Source: Pseudomonas neuropathica (GTDB lineage: Bacteria; Pseudomonadota; Gammaproteobacteria; Pseudomonadales; Pseudomonadaceae). From it: DNA of 64,000 bases. The position numbers and the translations under genes are program-made. The notes under the pieces were generated by a model. The model was not told the DNA's origin. It did no database searches and saw nothing but the letters and a program-made list of their open reading frames with translations. This document shows positions 9,269 through 16,702 of this stretch, piece after piece. How positions within the stretch are numbered: position 1 is the stretch's first letter; each line of letters starts with the position of its first letter. Location: contig NZ_JACOPX010000010.1 of assembly GCF_015461835.1 (NCBI RefSeq), positions 62,001 through 126,000 on the forward strand. Direction: 5' to 3'.

Positions 9269-9292
9269 GCGGATGACCTGAACGTCATCCGC
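9269..9292 (-). terminator. Hairpin after the 88-residue hypothetical gene
   Basis: A perfect 9-bp stem, GCGGATGAC...GTCATCCGC, with a 6-base loop lies just beyond the stop at 9305. The T-tract on the minus strand is weak, so this may be a processing or stability hairpin rather than a strong terminator. Confidence 0.5.
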
Positions 9293-9304
9293 ATTACCCG
9301 GTTG

Positions 9305-9571
9305 TTAGTGTGGCATCGACCAGGATTGCAGGCTGTAACCTTCTTCGCTGAGTTCAGCGCGAGCCTGCTCCAACAGTTGCTCGAGTTGCGCCGGATCAGA
9401 GTAGGCGCTGCTCGGGATCTGTTTGCGACCGATGTGCGAGTTGGTCCGGTCAATCACGGTCAGGCTCAGTTCGCCATTGCCGTCTTGTGGCGCCCAGGCC
9501 ACGCACTGGAACGGTTTGAACGCGTGGTTGGCAATCAGAAGAGCTTCGTTGATACGGAGCGGGGCGGTCAT
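9305..9571 (-). CDS. Conserved hypothetical protein, 88 residues
   Basis: Begins MTAPLRINEALLIANHAFKP, followed by CVAWAPQDGNGELSLTVIDR and an Ala/Glu/Leu-rich helix ending GYSLQSWSMPH. The layout (N-terminal helix, FxPxxC, then a SLTV-x-D strand) resembles the small Pseudomonas DUF1652 family, but this is only a likeness. The ATG at 9571 follows an AGAGAGAA tract. No signal peptide or membrane segment; probably cytoplasmic. Function unknown. Confidence 0.6.
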   Translation of the reverse strand: MTAPLRINEALLIANHAFKPFQCVAWAPQDGNGELSLTVIDRTNSHIGRKQIPSSAYSDPAQLEQLLEQARAELSEEGYSLQSWSMPH

Positions 9572-9925
9572 GGGTTTTTCTCTCTGTCGTGCCCAATCAA
9601 GTGATGTGCCGTCGGTTGGGCTTACCGTTCGGCTGGTACTTGTACTGATGCACCGAACCCGCAGGCGGGTCACACATGAAACAAAGAAATTTCAACTTTC
9701 TTTCATGGCGTTGCTTTACAGACAGGTTTTTGAAAGCTCACTGAAAGGTTTAGGCAGAAATTAGTAGATAGCTGACTAACAACTTCTGTTCTTATAACGT
9801 GTTTGCTTGTACACCTATAAGCAATCGATACAAGGTCCTGTCAAAATCTTGCTAATGTTACAGTCGGGTCTGCCAAATGACTGTTTTTACAATCATTTCT
9901 AATAATTTGGCGCCAAGGAACAGTC
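9572..9925. other. AT-rich intergenic region upstream of the sigma-54 activator gene
   Basis: About 350 bases with no credible gene. From about 9690 on it is clearly more AT-rich than its surroundings, as expected for a regulatory region. A perfect 10-bp palindrome, TTGGCGCCAA (9907-9916), sits directly before the start of the activator gene and partly overlaps its ribosome-binding region (AAGGAACAGTC). I could not pick a confident -35/-10 pair. Confidence 0.5.
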
Positions 9926-11251
9926 ATGAGCGAAGCGCCAGCGTTACGACGTTTATTGGTGGTCGATCCCTGCGACGATTGCCACCGCTTATTGCCCGGA
10001 TTACGCGCCGTAGGTTGGGATGTTGATAGCTGTACCCTGGAAAATGCCGCCGATCGAAGCTGTGATGTCGGCTTGTTGCGATTGCAGCCGTTTCACCTCG
10101 AACGTCCCGAAGCCGTCAAGGAACTGATCAGCCGCAGCGGCACTGAATGGATCGCTGTGCTCAATCAGGAAGTCCTGCGTTTGCAGAACGTTGGTGACTT
10201 CGTCTGTGAATGGTTTTTCGATTTCCACACTCTGCCGTTTGACGTATCGCGGGTGCAGGTCACCCTCGGCCGCGCATTCGGCATGGCGCGTTTGCGCGGG
10301 CAGGGCACGATTCATGTGGATCAGCCCGAACACGAACTGCTTGGCGACAGCAAACCGATCCGCGAACTGCGCAAATTGCTCAGCAAACTGGCGCCGACCG
10401 AATCGCCGGTATTGATCCGCGGTGAAAGCGGCACCGGTAAAGAACTGGTTGCACGCACGCTGCATCGGCAATCCCAGCGTCACAACAAACCGTTTGTGGC
10501 AATCAATTGCGGGGCAATTCCCGAGCACCTGATTCAGTCCGAGCTGTTCGGTCACGAGAAAGGTGCGTTTACCGGCGCCCATCAGCGCAAGATTGGGCGT
10601 ATTGAAGCGGCCAATGGCGGCACACTGTTTTTGGATGAGATCGGTGATCTGCCGCTGGAACTGCAAGCCAATTTGTTGCGCTTCCTGCAGGAACGGCACA
10701 TCGAACGTGTCGGCGGCAGTCAGCCGATCCCGGTGGATGTTCGCGTTCTGGCAGCGACCCACGTCGACCTTGAAGCCGCCATCGAGAAAAAGCGATTTCG
10801 CGAAGATCTGTATTACCGGCTCAACGTCCTGCAAGTGGTCACCGCGCCGTTGCGTGAACGTCACGGTGATCTGTCGATGCTGGCCAACCATTTTTCGCAC
10901 TTCTACAGCCATGAAACCGGCCGACGCCCACGCAGTTTCAGCGAAGATGCACTAATTGCCATGGGCAAACATGACTGGCCGGGTAACGTCCGTGAACTGG
11001 CCAACCGTGTGCGACGAGGTTTGGTGTTGGCTGAAGGGCGGCAGATCGAGGCACGGGATCTGGGCTTGATCAGTCAGCACTCGATCGCCACACCGATGGG
11101 CACGCTGGAAGATTACAAGACCCGCGCCGAACGCCAGGCGTTGTGTGATGTGTTGAACCGGCACAGCGATAATCTCAGTGTGGCGGCCAAAGTGCTCGGG
11201 GTGTCTCGGCCGACGTTCTACCGTTTGCTGCACAAGCATCAAATCCGTTAG
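9926..11251 (+). CDS. Sigma-54-dependent enhancer-binding protein with VpsR-like N-terminal domain
   Basis: Activator of RNA polymerase-sigma54, 441 residues in three parts. Residues 1-130 are a receiver-like domain (RRLLVVDPCDD) in which the expected phospho-acceptor position reads GLLRLQP, with Arg for Asp, so control by phosphorylation is unlikely. It contains FDFHTLPFD, as in VpsR-type regulators. Residues 140-375 are an AAA+ domain with Walker A GESGTGKE, the sigma54-contact loop GAFTGA, Walker B GGTLFLDEIGD and an Arg-finger region. The C-terminus is a Fis-type helix-turn-helix (NLSVAAKVLGVSRPTFYRLL). It faces the fap operon tail to tail, and the fapA promoter is a sigma-54 type, so fapABCDEF is the obvious target (inference). 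VpsR-type proteins can bind c-di-GMP; whether this one does is unknown. Confidence 0.9.
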   Translation: MSEAPALRRLLVVDPCDDCHRLLPGLRAVGWDVDSCTLENAADRSCDVGLLRLQPFHLERPEAVKELISRSGTEWIAVLNQEVLRLQNVGDFVCEWFFDFHTLPFDVSRVQVTLGRAFGMARLRGQGTIHVDQPEHELLGDSKPIRELRKLLSKLAPTESPVLIRGESGTGKELVARTLHRQSQRHNKPFVAINCGAIPEHLIQSELFGHEKGAFTGAHQRKIGRIEAANGGTLFLDEIGDLPLELQANLLRFLQERHIERVGGSQPIPVDVRVLAATHVDLEAAIEKKRFREDLYYRLNVLQVVTAPLRERHGDLSMLANHFSHFYSHETGRRPRSFSEDALIAMGKHDWPGNVRELANRVRRGLVLAEGRQIEARDLGLISQHSIATPMGTLEDYKTRAERQALCDVLNRHSDNLSVAAKVLGVSRPTFYRLLHKHQIR

Positions 11252-11263
11252 ATCGCTGAAGAC

Positions 11264-11343
11264 CAAAAGATCGCAGCCTGCGACAGCTCCTACATTGGGT
11301 TTGTGTAATCCCTGTAGGAGCTGCCGCAGGCTGCGATCTTTTG
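11264..11343. repeat. REP pair, GTAGGAGCTGCCGCAGGCTG family
   Basis: Inverted copies of TGTAGGAGCTGCCGCAGGCT/GCGATCTTTTG fill the convergent gap between the activator gene and fapF. They may serve as a bidirectional 3'-end structure for both transcripts. Confidence 0.85.
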
Positions 11344-11349
11344 CTTTGC

Positions 11350-12657
11350 CTAGAAGTAGTACGGGAATTTCAGGCTGAAGGAAAAGTCCGGTGCATCGTC
11401 GGTCAAACCGATCGACAAGTTCGGAACAATGGTCAGGTTGTCGGTGGCCGCAATGGTCATGCCGACGTTGAAATAACCGGCATTGGCGTCACTGGATACC
11501 ACCGATTGCCAATCGCCACCATCCTGCTTCAGCTTGCTTTTACGCTGCACCAGGTCAGACATCGAGAACGACATACTCATCTTCTCGTTCAGCGCAAACG
11601 CGATACCGGCACCGATCTGGAAGCTGTCGCCGATTTTTACCTTACCCGGGTTTTTCTGGTTGACCGTCGAGCTGATGTCGTCAAACGACTCCTCCAGGTT
11701 GTGGGTGTAGGACAAGCTGCCGAACAGCACCGCCGGGTCGAACGTCTTGACCAGCGAGATCCCCGGAGTGACCGACCAGACGCCGTTGCCGGTGGGCAGG
11801 GTGTCAGGCACGAACAGGTTGGAGTTGGCGTCGGTCTGGCGCAGCTTGATGCCGAACGGATCCTTGCCGGTTGGCGCCTTGACGCGCAAGGTGACGACCG
11901 CATCCGGCGTATTCACCGACTCGTCGAGGAATTTGTATGCGATGCCGAAGTTGACGTCACCAATGGTTGGGTCGCGATCGACGTCCTGTTCTGTGGTGAC
12001 GTTTGACGCACCGCCGTTACCGCCACCCGACTGATACGTCGAACTGCGGTAGACCACCGGCACGTTCAGGTCGAACTGCCAGCGGTTATCGAAGTTGTAG
12101 CGACCCGTGAGATCAAGAGTCCAGGTGTCAGCCTTGATTCGGTCAAGGTTAATGTTGCCGAGAAAGATCGAGTCCAGTGCCAGAAAGCCGTTGAGGATCA
12201 ACTGACGGGTGTCATAGCGCGAGTAGGTGATACCGGTTTCGACGCTGAATTTACCGCCCCCGAAGAAGCCACTGGCTTCGTCGTACAGGTTGGACACACT
12301 CTGTGCCGGTTGTGAATCATCTGCCAGCGATTGTCCGTAAGAAGCCCCACTGCCTCCGGCTGCGCCCCCCGACGCTGCCGCGGCCCCGGTCCCGGTGGCC
12401 ACTTTTGGATTGCCTTTCATATCCGACGGCGACTTGGCCAACCTTTTGGGTGGTGGCGCCGCCGGTTGATCTTCGACCTGGCGAACCCGTTGTTCGAGTA
12501 TCGCCAGGGCTTTTTGTTGTACTTCGTAGCGTTGCTTCAGCTCCAGAAGTTCTTGTTTCAGGACTTCTACATCGGCGTCCGGTGCCGCTTGCAGCATCGC
12601 TGCAGGTAGAAGGGTGCTCAAACAAACAGCGGCACGCAGTGATACTGATCGATACAT
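11350..12657 (-). CDS. fapF: FapF: outer-membrane secretion pore of the Fap amyloid system
   Basis: Exports Fap amyloid subunits across the outer membrane. Length is 435 residues. A signal peptide ends ...AAMLQA near residue 24. Residues 28-62 (VEVLKQELLELKQRYEV...) form a coiled coil, matching the periplasmic trimerising segment known in FapF. A Pro/Ala/Gly-rich linker follows to about residue 115. The rest alternates polar and hydrophobic residues as beta-strands and ends SFSLKFPYYF, a typical C-terminal aromatic barrel signature. It is the last gene of the fap operon. Confidence 0.92.
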   Translation of the reverse strand: MYRSVSLRAAVCLSTLLPAAMLQAAPDADVEVLKQELLELKQRYEVQQKALAILEQRVRQVEDQPAAPPPKRLAKSPSDMKGNPKVATGTGAAAASGGAAGGSGASYGQSLADDSQPAQSVSNLYDEASGFFGGGKFSVETGITYSRYDTRQLILNGFLALDSIFLGNINLDRIKADTWTLDLTGRYNFDNRWQFDLNVPVVYRSSTYQSGGGNGGASNVTTEQDVDRDPTIGDVNFGIAYKFLDESVNTPDAVVTLRVKAPTGKDPFGIKLRQTDANSNLFVPDTLPTGNGVWSVTPGISLVKTFDPAVLFGSLSYTHNLEESFDDISSTVNQKNPGKVKIGDSFQIGAGIAFALNEKMSMSFSMSDLVQRKSKLKQDGGDWQSVVSSDANAGYFNVGMTIAATDNLTIVPNLSIGLTDDAPDFSFSLKFPYYF

Positions 12658-12702
12658 GAATAAGCCGTCCCTTTAAGCCCAATGATCGAGACTCAGCGTA
12701 GT

Positions 12703-13449
12703 TCAATATCCAATATTGCGTAGTGCCCTGAGCTGAGTCAGGTTGCAATCCAGTGCGCCGGCACTCATGCCGTTATTGTTCAGGACGACGTTGAGTTGAG
12801 TCATGTTATTGACCACGTTGGCACTGCCGAGCAAACGGGTGTTCTGCAGCAAGCCGCCTTGGGCGACCTGTTGCAGGGCTGTACCTTGATTGCCGGAGGC
12901 CTGAATGGCCATTTGTACGCCGCCACCGTTGGCCGAAACCGCCACGCTGCCTGCGGCATTGCTGCCGCCGATGGTTTGCCCGGCCATCAGCGCCTGCCCT
13001 TGGGTGGGCACCAGTGCTGGCGCCTGACTGGCTTCTTTAACGTTGATGGCAACGTTGTTGTAGGCGGTATTGCTGTCACCCGCAGCGCGTACGCTCTGTG
13101 TTACGCCCTGGCTGCTGTCGAGGCCGGCGCCACCGGTGATTGTGCCGGTACCCGTCGGAAGGGTGCTGCCGTTGCCGTGTTCCTTGATGGTTTGAACATA
13201 GAATTCAGGTTTTACCGTTGCAGCCTGAAGTTGCATCGAGGTCGAAGCCCCGATCAAATCGCCACTGGCGTTGCGCCAGGTACTGCTCATGACAATGCCG
13301 AAGCTGATAATCCGCCCCGGCATGACATAACGACCACGTAGTTCGGACAATTCCTTGTCTTGTATTTCTATAGGTTTGAATCCTGCATTGGCATAGCCTG
13401 ACGCACTCGCTGCCAGGCAGGCGGCGGCCAGCCAGTATGAGGTTTTCAT
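12703..13449 (-). CDS. fapE: FapE: minor component of the Fap amyloid fibril
   Basis: A secreted 248-residue protein. The signal peptide is MKTSYWLAAACLAASASGYANA. The N-terminal half has GFKPIEIQDKELSELRGRYVMPGRIISFGIVMSSTW; the rest is Gly/Asn/Gln/Ala-rich, with ANVVNNMTQLNVVLNNNG near the end and a single Cys close to the C-terminus. This order and composition match FapE, found in small amounts in purified Fap fibrils. The frame opens 6 codons earlier, but the ATG at 13449 has GGGAGCAG upstream. It lies between fapD and fapF with short gaps. Confidence 0.9.
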   Translation of the reverse strand: MKTSYWLAAACLAASASGYANAGFKPIEIQDKELSELRGRYVMPGRIISFGIVMSSTWRNASGDLIGASTSMQLQAATVKPEFYVQTIKEHGNGSTLPTGTGTITGGAGLDSSQGVTQSVRAAGDSNTAYNNVAINVKEASQAPALVPTQGQALMAGQTIGGSNAAGSVAVSANGGGVQMAIQASGNQGTALQQVAQGGLLQNTRLLGSANVVNNMTQLNVVLNNNGMSAGALDCNLTQLRALRNIGY

Positions 13450-13493
13450 TTGCTGCTCCCGGGACATCCAGCCCCATTCTTTATAATCGGCGA

Positions 13494-14174
13494 TTAAAAG
13501 AAGTCGCTCTGTATGAACCCGAAGTCCATCAATTCAGCATCTCTGACGGGGTTGAAGTTATCCAGCTTGTTCTTCGCCGTCAGCGGTGTCGGCGGGCTGC
13601 GCAATGCATTGGTTTTGTCATAACCGGGGCCGACGATGGCGAAGACAATGCCGTTCCAACCTTTGACAAAGTCATCATGTTTGTAGCGTTTATGGCCGAG
13701 AACCGGGTCTCCGATGTAAACCCAATCCTTGTCCGAACGCTGCAGAACCACGAAATGCTTGTAGCCGCGAATTTCCATCAGTACCACCACCGGGATGGTT
13801 ACAGCATCGAGTTTTTCCGGCGGAATCTTGTAACCCCTGGCGCGCATGCCGATGCTTTCTATGTAGCGCTTCATGTCCAGCATGGAAAACCCTTGAGTAC
13901 GAACAAGGTCCTGGTCAGCGTTGACCAGCATGCCTTTGATGATGTGCTCCTCATCGACGTCGAGCCAATAGGCCTGGCGTAACACCGTAGCCAGTGCAGC
14001 AGCGCCGCAGCTGAAATCGGTTTTCTGTTCGACAATGTCGGCAAACTTGCGCTCACGAATGCTTTGCACGTTCTTGTAGACGAGTACGCCGCCTGGGAGG
14101 GCAGCGACTGGCATCTGGGCAGCCTGGGTCAGGCCGGACAGGCAAAGCAGAGCGAAAAGGGCAGTCTTACGCAT
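13494..14174 (-). CDS. fapD: FapD: C39-like cysteine peptidase of the Fap system
   Basis: Predicted periplasmic protease of the amyloid pathway, 226 residues. The signal peptide is MRKTALFALLCLSGLTQAA. A papain-like C39 domain follows with catalytic Cys in QKTDFSCGAAALATVL (about residue 57), His in GYKHFVVL (about 140) and Asp in YIGDPVLG (about 156). Unlike bacteriocin C39 domains it is not fused to an ABC transporter. It lies between fapC and fapE; a hairpin separates it from fapC, so it is probably expressed at a lower level than fapABC. Confidence 0.92.
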   Translation of the reverse strand: MRKTALFALLCLSGLTQAAQMPVAALPGGVLVYKNVQSIRERKFADIVEQKTDFSCGAAALATVLRQAYWLDVDEEHIIKGMLVNADQDLVRTQGFSMLDMKRYIESIGMRARGYKIPPEKLDAVTIPVVVLMEIRGYKHFVVLQRSDKDWVYIGDPVLGHKRYKHDDFVKGWNGIVFAIVGPGYDKTNALRSPPTPLTAKNKLDNFNPVRDAELMDFGFIQSDFF

Positions 14175-14201
14175 GATCGATACGCCTTTGCGGACTGAGG
14201 A

Positions 14202-14224
14202 AAAGCCCCGTTTCCGGGGCTTTC
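14202..14224 (-). terminator. Hairpin between fapC and fapD (attenuator or partial terminator)
   Basis: On the minus strand AAAGCCCCG-GAAA-CGGGGCTTTT forms a 9-bp stem with a GNRA-type loop followed by TTTT. It lies 14 bases after the fapC stop and 28 bases before the fapD start, inside the operon. It could partly terminate transcription or protect the fapABC message from 3' decay, raising structural subunits over export proteins. Confidence 0.7.
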
Positions 14225-14237
14225 GTTTCGATCGCGA

Positions 14238-15245
14238 TTACAGGCAGGCTTTGCAACCTGCAGCGATGGACAGCGAGTTGCTTTGTTGGTTACCAACACC
14301 GGCGGCGTTGTTGTAACCAGCGTTGCCGGAGAAGTTGTTGCCAACGTTGGAGATGCTTGCGTTGTTGGTCACAGGGTTTTTCCAGCCATCAGGGGTCAGC
14401 ACTTGTTGCGTGGTTACACCGGCGAGACCGAAGATGCCGACAGCTTCAAAGGTCGCTTTCTGATCTTTGCTGCCGCCGTTGCCGCCATGACCACGGTCGT
14501 TGTCGCCATAACCGCCACCACCATGGCCTTTGTCGCCTTCGATGGTCGCTTTGCCAGCTGCCACGAATGCGCCGGCAGCGGTGAAGGTGCCTCTCAGAGT
14601 ATCGGTTTTGTAGGTTTGAGTGCCGTTGTTGGACACAGTCAACCCAGTGGAGCTTTGGTTGGCAGCGGCAGCGGCGTTAGCTACACGACCACCGGATACA
14701 GCAATGGCCAGGTTGTTTTTCTGTTGGTTGAAGTTGCCGGCACTGTTGTTCACACCGATGTTGCCGGAACCGCCGTTACCCACGTTGTTGAGGTTGGCGT
14801 TGTTGGTTGTCGAGTAGTTGGCAACCGCGTTGTTGGTGTTGACCTGAGTCGCGTTGGAAATGGACACGGCAGTGCCGAAGATGAAGCTTTCGTCGGCAGT
14901 TGCCAGTGCAGCGGCGTTGTCTTGTTGGTTGCCATCCCCGGCGGTGTTGTTCATGCCGACGTTGCCGTTGGTGCCATTGGCGGAGTCGCGAACGGAGGCA
15001 TCATTTTTGGTGCCTTGGTTGCCCACCAGGTTGCCATCGCTGTTCTGCGTGTCGAGTACGGCAGCACCAGCGCCGGCGCCGATTTGCAGAAGTTGTTCCA
15101 GGGTAGGGCCTTTTGGTTCATGGTTGCCATGACCATTGCCGTGCCCGTTACCATGATCGTCATCACGACCGCCTGCCTGTGCTGCGATTGCCATCACTGC
15201 TGCAAGTGCGAAAACCAGTGGTTTGAGAGCCATTGTAGGTTTCAT
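14238..15245 (-). CDS. fapC: FapC: major functional amyloid subunit
   Basis: The main fibril protein of Fap biofilm amyloid, 335 residues. The signal peptide ends ...IAAQA near residue 24. Three imperfect amyloid repeats lie at about 80-114, 148-182 and 294-328, each containing a GN-x-G-x-NN-(T/S/A)AG-x-x-NQQ core (NVGMNNTAGDGNQQ, NIGVNNSAGNFNQQ, NAGYNNAAGVGNQQ). The C-terminus GCKACL holds the conserved CxxC of FapC. Odd features are a His/Gly/Asp-rich N-terminus just after the signal (DDDHGNGHGNGHGNHE) and a Gly/His/Asp-rich insertion in the second linker (about 238-261), which could bind metal. Third gene of the operon and followed by a hairpin. Confidence 0.95.
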   Translation of the reverse strand: MKPTMALKPLVFALAAVMAIAAQAGGRDDDHGNGHGNGHGNHEPKGPTLEQLLQIGAGAGAAVLDTQNSDGNLVGNQGTKNDASVRDSANGTNGNVGMNNTAGDGNQQDNAAALATADESFIFGTAVSISNATQVNTNNAVANYSTTNNANLNNVGNGGSGNIGVNNSAGNFNQQKNNLAIAVSGGRVANAAAAANQSSTGLTVSNNGTQTYKTDTLRGTFTAAGAFVAAGKATIEGDKGHGGGGYGDNDRGHGGNGGSKDQKATFEAVGIFGLAGVTTQQVLTPDGWKNPVTNNASISNVGNNFSGNAGYNNAAGVGNQQSNSLSIAAGCKACL

Positions 15246-15318
15246 GGTGTTTCTCCATCGTGCTTATTAGTTGGTTAAGTGTTGGTACTTTCTAATTGCA
15301 CTGCTTTTGTTGTTTGGG

Positions 15319-15894
15319 TCAGTCAGCGACCCGGATGCTCAGGGTGTTAGCCATTCGGTTCCCCACCCCGGCACTCTGGTTCACCTGGATTACCCCGCGG
15401 CTGCCGGTGAAGGCCTGATCACTTGTCGTGACCTGGCGACTGCCGGGTGAGGTACCAGTTGCTCCTGAGCTCGGTAAAAGCGCCACGTTCTGTTGTGAAA
15501 GGGCACTGTCGTCAACGCTCTGCGGGGCAGCACTGATGCTGACGCGCGTCACGTTGGCCATCTGGTTGTTGGCACCGGCGCCCTGGTTCACACCGAGGAT
15601 CCCGTTGCCATTACTGAAAGCATTGCCGCCAATGGTTGCGCTGGCATTCGTCGAAGGATTGGCGGGTGTATCGATCGTTTGGCGAACATTGGTGGTGGCG
15701 CTGGCCGAGGTGCCAATGGCGATCGCCTTGGTGTTGGTCTGTTGCATCTGATCGCCGGCGGCCTGGTTGACGTTGTAGTTGCCGCGGTACTGAATGCCGG
15801 TGTCCTGAATGTTCGCGTTGTTCACTGAGCTGGGGTCGGCCGCCATCGCACTGGCGCAGCCGAGGAGGGCTAGCAGGAGCAGAAAACGATTCAT
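15319..15894 (-). CDS. fapB: FapB: minor amyloid subunit / nucleator
   Basis: Resembles FapC and is thought to nucleate Fap fibrils. Length is 191 residues. The signal peptide is MNRFLLLLALLGCASAMA. Three imperfect repeats lie at about 26-61, 83-120 and 157-189 with cores YNVNQAAGDQMQQ, LGVNQGAGANNQMAN and IQVNQSAGVGNRMAN. It begins one base after the fapA stop, with GGAGG 9 bases before the ATG. There are no C-terminal cysteines, which separates it from FapC. Confidence 0.93.
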   Translation of the reverse strand: MNRFLLLLALLGCASAMAADPSSVNNANIQDTGIQYRGNYNVNQAAGDQMQQTNTKAIAIGTSASATTNVRQTIDTPANPSTNASATIGGNAFSNGNGILGVNQGAGANNQMANVTRVSISAAPQSVDDSALSQQNVALLPSSGATGTSPGSRQVTTSDQAFTGSRGVIQVNQSAGVGNRMANTLSIRVAD

Positions 15895-15895
15895 C

Positions 15896-16345
15896 TTATT
15901 GGCCTCCAGCCATGCGGGTCAGCGGAGCCAGGCCTGCGCCCATGGCGCGGTTGACGGTATTGGAGATGGAACCGCCGGCGCCGCCGCCGTGGCCGCTGCT
16001 CATACCGGGCAGGCCGTTGGTATTGGTCAGGGTGTTCATGCCGGGCAGATTTGCCGTCGGTGTGCTGATGTTGCCGCGGATCGAAGAGCCACTGGCTACG
16101 CTGGCAAACTCACCGTCATTGAGCTCAGTGCTGCTCATCGCCTGATTGATGCGGGCTGAAGGGTTAGCATTGACGGTGGTTGGATAGGGGTCTTTACCGC
16201 CGCTGCGACCGATAGGAATTGGCTGAACATCGCGATTGAGGACAATCACGCCATTGCCTTCTGCCTGCACGTTGAAGCTGATGAACGTACTGGCTGCTGA
16301 TCCGATCAGCAGAAGGCAGGTCAAACCTTTTTTGATATTCCCCAC
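15896..16345 (-). CDS. fapA: FapA: Fap operon chaperone-like protein
   Basis: First gene of the operon, 149 residues, GTG start. The signal peptide is MGNIKKGLTCLLLIGSAASTF...VQA. The mature part is Gly/Asn/Ser-rich with no strong repeats and ends GLAPLTRMAGGQ. In other pseudomonads FapA influences fibril composition and is believed to act as a periplasmic chaperone for FapC/FapB. The GTG at 16345 is preceded by AAGGA at 9 bases. It lies about 55 bases downstream of the sigma-54 promoter at 16400-16414. Confidence 0.88.
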   Translation of the reverse strand: MGNIKKGLTCLLLIGSAASTFISFNVQAEGNGVIVLNRDVQPIPIGRSGGKDPYPTTVNANPSARINQAMSSTELNDGEFASVASGSSIRGNISTPTANLPGMNTLTNTNGLPGMSSGHGGGAGGSISNTVNRAMGAGLAPLTRMAGGQ

Positions 16346-16399
16346 GGCTGCAATTCCTTCTTCAGTGGGCTGGCCCGAGTCAGCGTTGTGAAGGAGAGA

Positions 16400-16414
16400 G
16401 CGAAAGCTGTGCCG
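16400..16414 (-). promoter_or_regulatory. Sigma-54 (-24/-12) promoter of fapABCDEF
   Basis: On the minus strand CGGCAC-AGCTT-TCGC matches the TGGCAC-N5-TTGC consensus, with both invariant dinucleotides at the correct GG-N10-GC spacing and two mismatches elsewhere. The start of transcription would fall near 16388, about 43 bases before the fapA GTG. The sigma-54 activator gene at the other end of the locus supports this reading. Confidence 0.75.
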
Positions 16415-16477
16415 CTTTTTAAATGTTTTTAACTTTCAATGAGTTGGGAAATAAACGCGTACGCCTGATACACAAGC

Positions 16478-16495
16478 TGTTTCAGCGCTGAAACA
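16478..16495. promoter_or_regulatory. Palindromic upstream activator site for the fap promoter
   Basis: TGTTTCAGCGCTGAAACA is an 18-bp perfect palindrome centred about 98 bases upstream of the predicted start. The half-site recurs as GCTGAAAC near 16604-16611 and TGTTTCAG at 16634-16641. This spacing fits the binding sites of a dimeric enhancer-binding protein; the neighbouring activator is the natural candidate (inference). Confidence 0.6.
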
Positions 16496-16702
16496 CACAC
16501 CACCACGTCGACCTGTCCATTGGCTGAACAATGCTCTGGAACAAGGGTTTGCAGCGGTGTGTATCAGACGCGTAACAACTCGGATGACAAAGCAGTGAAC
16601 AGTGCTGAAACGGGCACTTTGCAACTGGCGGGGTGTTTCAGGAACGGACACTTTGCCCCCAAAACGGGGGAAGTTGCCGGGTAGTCTGACCCGCTGACCG
16701 GG

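Larger units (their letters stand above)
16346..16702 (-). promoter_or_regulatory. Regulatory region of the fap operon
   Basis: A 357-base gene-free stretch before fapA. It holds a sigma-54 core promoter, an 18-bp perfect palindrome, two further partial copies of its half-site, and a pair of inverted 10-mers, CTGATACACA (16465-16474) and TGTGTATCAG (16558-16567). The layout is that of an enhancer-driven sigma-54 promoter. No small ORF here is convincing. Confidence 0.7.
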
